The position numbers and the translations under genes were made by a program. The notes below the pieces were generated by a model. It did no database searches, had not been told where the DNA came from, and saw only the letters and a program-made list of their open reading frames with translations. From assembly GCA_016713735.1 (NCBI GenBank), contig JADJOP010000024.1, positions 1-64,000 of the forward strand: 64,000 nt of DNA. Direction: 5' to 3'. Below, piece by piece: positions 63,011-64,000 of this stretch. The stretch is from Bryobacterales bacterium. Lineage in GTDB: Bacteria > Acidobacteriota > Terriglobia > Bryobacterales > Bryobacteraceae. Position 1 is the first letter of the stretch; every line of letters starts with the position of its first letter.

Positions 63011-63973
63011 TTACTGCTGTTGCTGCTGTTGTTGTTGCTGCGAGGCGGCGGCCACCATGTCGGTCTCGCTGAAATTGGGCTGGCGGATGGTGGTGAGTTG
63101 CAGTTCGTCTTCGGCGGGCGACGAGGAGGGTGTGACGCGCACGGCCACGCTGAGGGCCGAGGTGGCCGCTCCCTTGAAGATGCCCCGCGTCGGAGGCACA
63201 TCGGCATAGTCGCGCCCGACGGCGGCGCGGATGTGCCGCTCCGAGGTCATGATGTCGTTGGTGGGGTCGACGCCGACCCAGTTCAATCCGGGCAGCCAGA
63301 CCTCGACCCAGGCGTGCGAGGCGCCGTCGAGCGAACGGTCCGGCCGGTCGGCGCGCGGGCACAGGTAGCCGCTCACGTAGCGCGCGGGGATGCGCAGCGG
63401 GCGCAGCAGCGAGATCATGATGTGCGCGAAGTCCTGGCAGACGCCGCGGCGCGCCGCCAGAGCCTCTTCGATGAGCGAATCGACGCGCGTGAAATCAGGC
63501 TCATAGACGAAGGCGCGGTGCAGCCGTTCGTTCAAGTCGCGGATGAGCGAGAGGGGGTCCATGCGCCGCTCGGCGCCGATCTCCTGGGCCAGCTCGGTCA
63601 ACCCCTGCGTGGGGTGGGCAAAGCGGCTGGCGTTGAGAAATTCGTTGAACTCGCCGCGTTCGGCCAGCGCGTCCAGCTCGGCCCAGGCCCCGTTGCCGAG
63701 CTTGTTCGGCAGCGGCGAGGGCTCATCCACCTCCACCACCGATTCGGCCAGAATCCCCAGCCGCAGGTGGCGGCCGGGCACGTTAAAGTGATGAATCGTG
63801 TTGCCCAGGTAGTCGCGGTAGAAGAACACCCGGGCCCGAGGCGAAACGTCGAGCTTGAACTGAAAACAGCGCTGATGGCCCTCGGTGCGCGGACGCATGC
63901 GCACCTCCATGACACTCTCTGAGACAGGAACAGAGTAGTCGAAGCGTGTCAGGTGGCGGATGGAATAATACAT
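63011..63973 (-). CDS. Transglutaminase-like cysteine protease with poly-Gln tail
   Basis: A 320-residue protein. The N-terminal bacterial transglutaminase-like domain is MYYSIRHLTRFDYSVPVSES, then VMEVRMRPR. The core carries the Cys-His-Asp triad: ARRGVCQDFAHIMISLLRPL, GASHAWVEVWLPGLNWVGVD and PTNDIM. ARYVSGYLCP is also typical. It is cytoplasmic by sequence (no signal peptide) and may be a peptidase; such genes often neighbour alpha-E and circularly permuted ATP-grasp genes, which would lie upstream beyond the window. The C-terminus ends in nine consecutive glutamines encoded by a CAG/CAA run directly before the TAA. Confidence 0.9.
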   Translation of the reverse strand: MYYSIRHLTRFDYSVPVSESVMEVRMRPRTEGHQRCFQFKLDVSPRARVFFYRDYLGNTIHHFNVPGRHLRLGILAESVVEVDEPSPLPNKLGNGAWAELDALAERGEFNEFLNASRFAHPTQGLTELAQEIGAERRMDPLSLIRDLNERLHRAFVYEPDFTRVDSLIEEALAARRGVCQDFAHIMISLLRPLRIPARYVSGYLCPRADRPDRSLDGASHAWVEVWLPGLNWVGVDPTNDIMTSERHIRAAVGRDYADVPPTRGIFKGAATSALSVAVRVTPSSSPAEDELQLTTIRQPNFSETDMVAAASQQQQQQQQQ

Positions 63974-64000
63974 GCTCGCTCAGGCTTCAATCGCCGTTTC

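Noticed and set aside
1..64000. tRNA, rRNA, integrase, transposase or phage genes
   Set aside because: None was recognised on either strand. Base composition looks even, with no sign of a recently acquired island apart from the effector-like and toxin-antitoxin pairs.

Overview
The window looks like a chromosomal segment of a GC-rich Acidobacteriota bacterium of the Bryobacterales/Solibacteraceae type. This is inferred from gene content: TIGR03437-type secreted proteins, a PSD1/DUF1549/DUF1553 plus DUF1501 pair, PEP-CTERM proteins, a sulfatase with a CMTSR active site, and many Tat- or Sec-exported proteins. I found no rRNA, tRNA, insertion sequence, CRISPR array or phage. Several genes carry single-base frameshifts, often in G or A runs, even in housekeeping genes such as priA. 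Assembly indels are therefore more likely than wholesale gene decay. Damage is worst in the first 5 kb.

Layout. 0-6 kb: two frameshifted secreted-protein genes (DUF1080 and TIGR03437) and priA. 6-10 kb: a PIN/Phd-type toxin-antitoxin pair with a two-site TGTACA operator, then a molybdopterin oxidoreductase unit (Fe-S subunit, catalytic subunit, TorD-like chaperone) behind a CRP/FNR-like palindrome. 10-18 kb: a tightly packed minus-strand run (HIT-like protein, UxaA-type dehydratase, DsbA-like thioredoxin, M28 peptidase with PDZ, SDR, a Tae4-like amidase with a translationally coupled exported partner, and an exported TIM-barrel protein). 18-25 kb: an ArnT-like glycosyltransferase, a siroheme nitrite/sulfite reductase, two unknown proteins, an O-methyltransferase and an exported FAD oxidoreductase. 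25-36 kb: PSD1-DUF1501-propeller operon, xylulokinase, two paralogous small proteins, ROK kinase, and a BNR propeller fused to a MoaD-like domain. 36-44 kb: PEP-CTERM protein, S10 peptidase, metH, sulfatase. 44-50 kb: TIGR03437 protein, TonB-dependent receptor and beta-helix surface protein in one operon closed by a strong terminator. 50-57 kb: histidine kinase and response regulator, Tat-exported RidA, STAS/RsbW-type pair, GNAT, and two paralogous exported peroxiredoxins. 57-64 kb: AI-2E-type permease, ruvX-mltG, VOC, PhzF and transglutaminase-like genes.

The most notable observation is at 56118-56639. A complete exported peroxiredoxin has one in-frame TGA exactly where its neighbouring paralogue has the peroxidatic cysteine (TGG-C-TKE versus TGG-TGA-TKE). 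A perfect 7-bp hairpin with an AGGCU loop begins 16 nt after the TGA, as expected for a bacterial SECIS element. This is a strong selenoprotein candidate beside its Cys paralogue. Other points of interest are the Tae4-like effector/partner pair without any visible type VI secretion genes, the propeller-MoaD fusion, the anchor-less molybdoenzyme, a 10-bp inverted repeat before the TonB operon and the paired small acidobacterial proteins.
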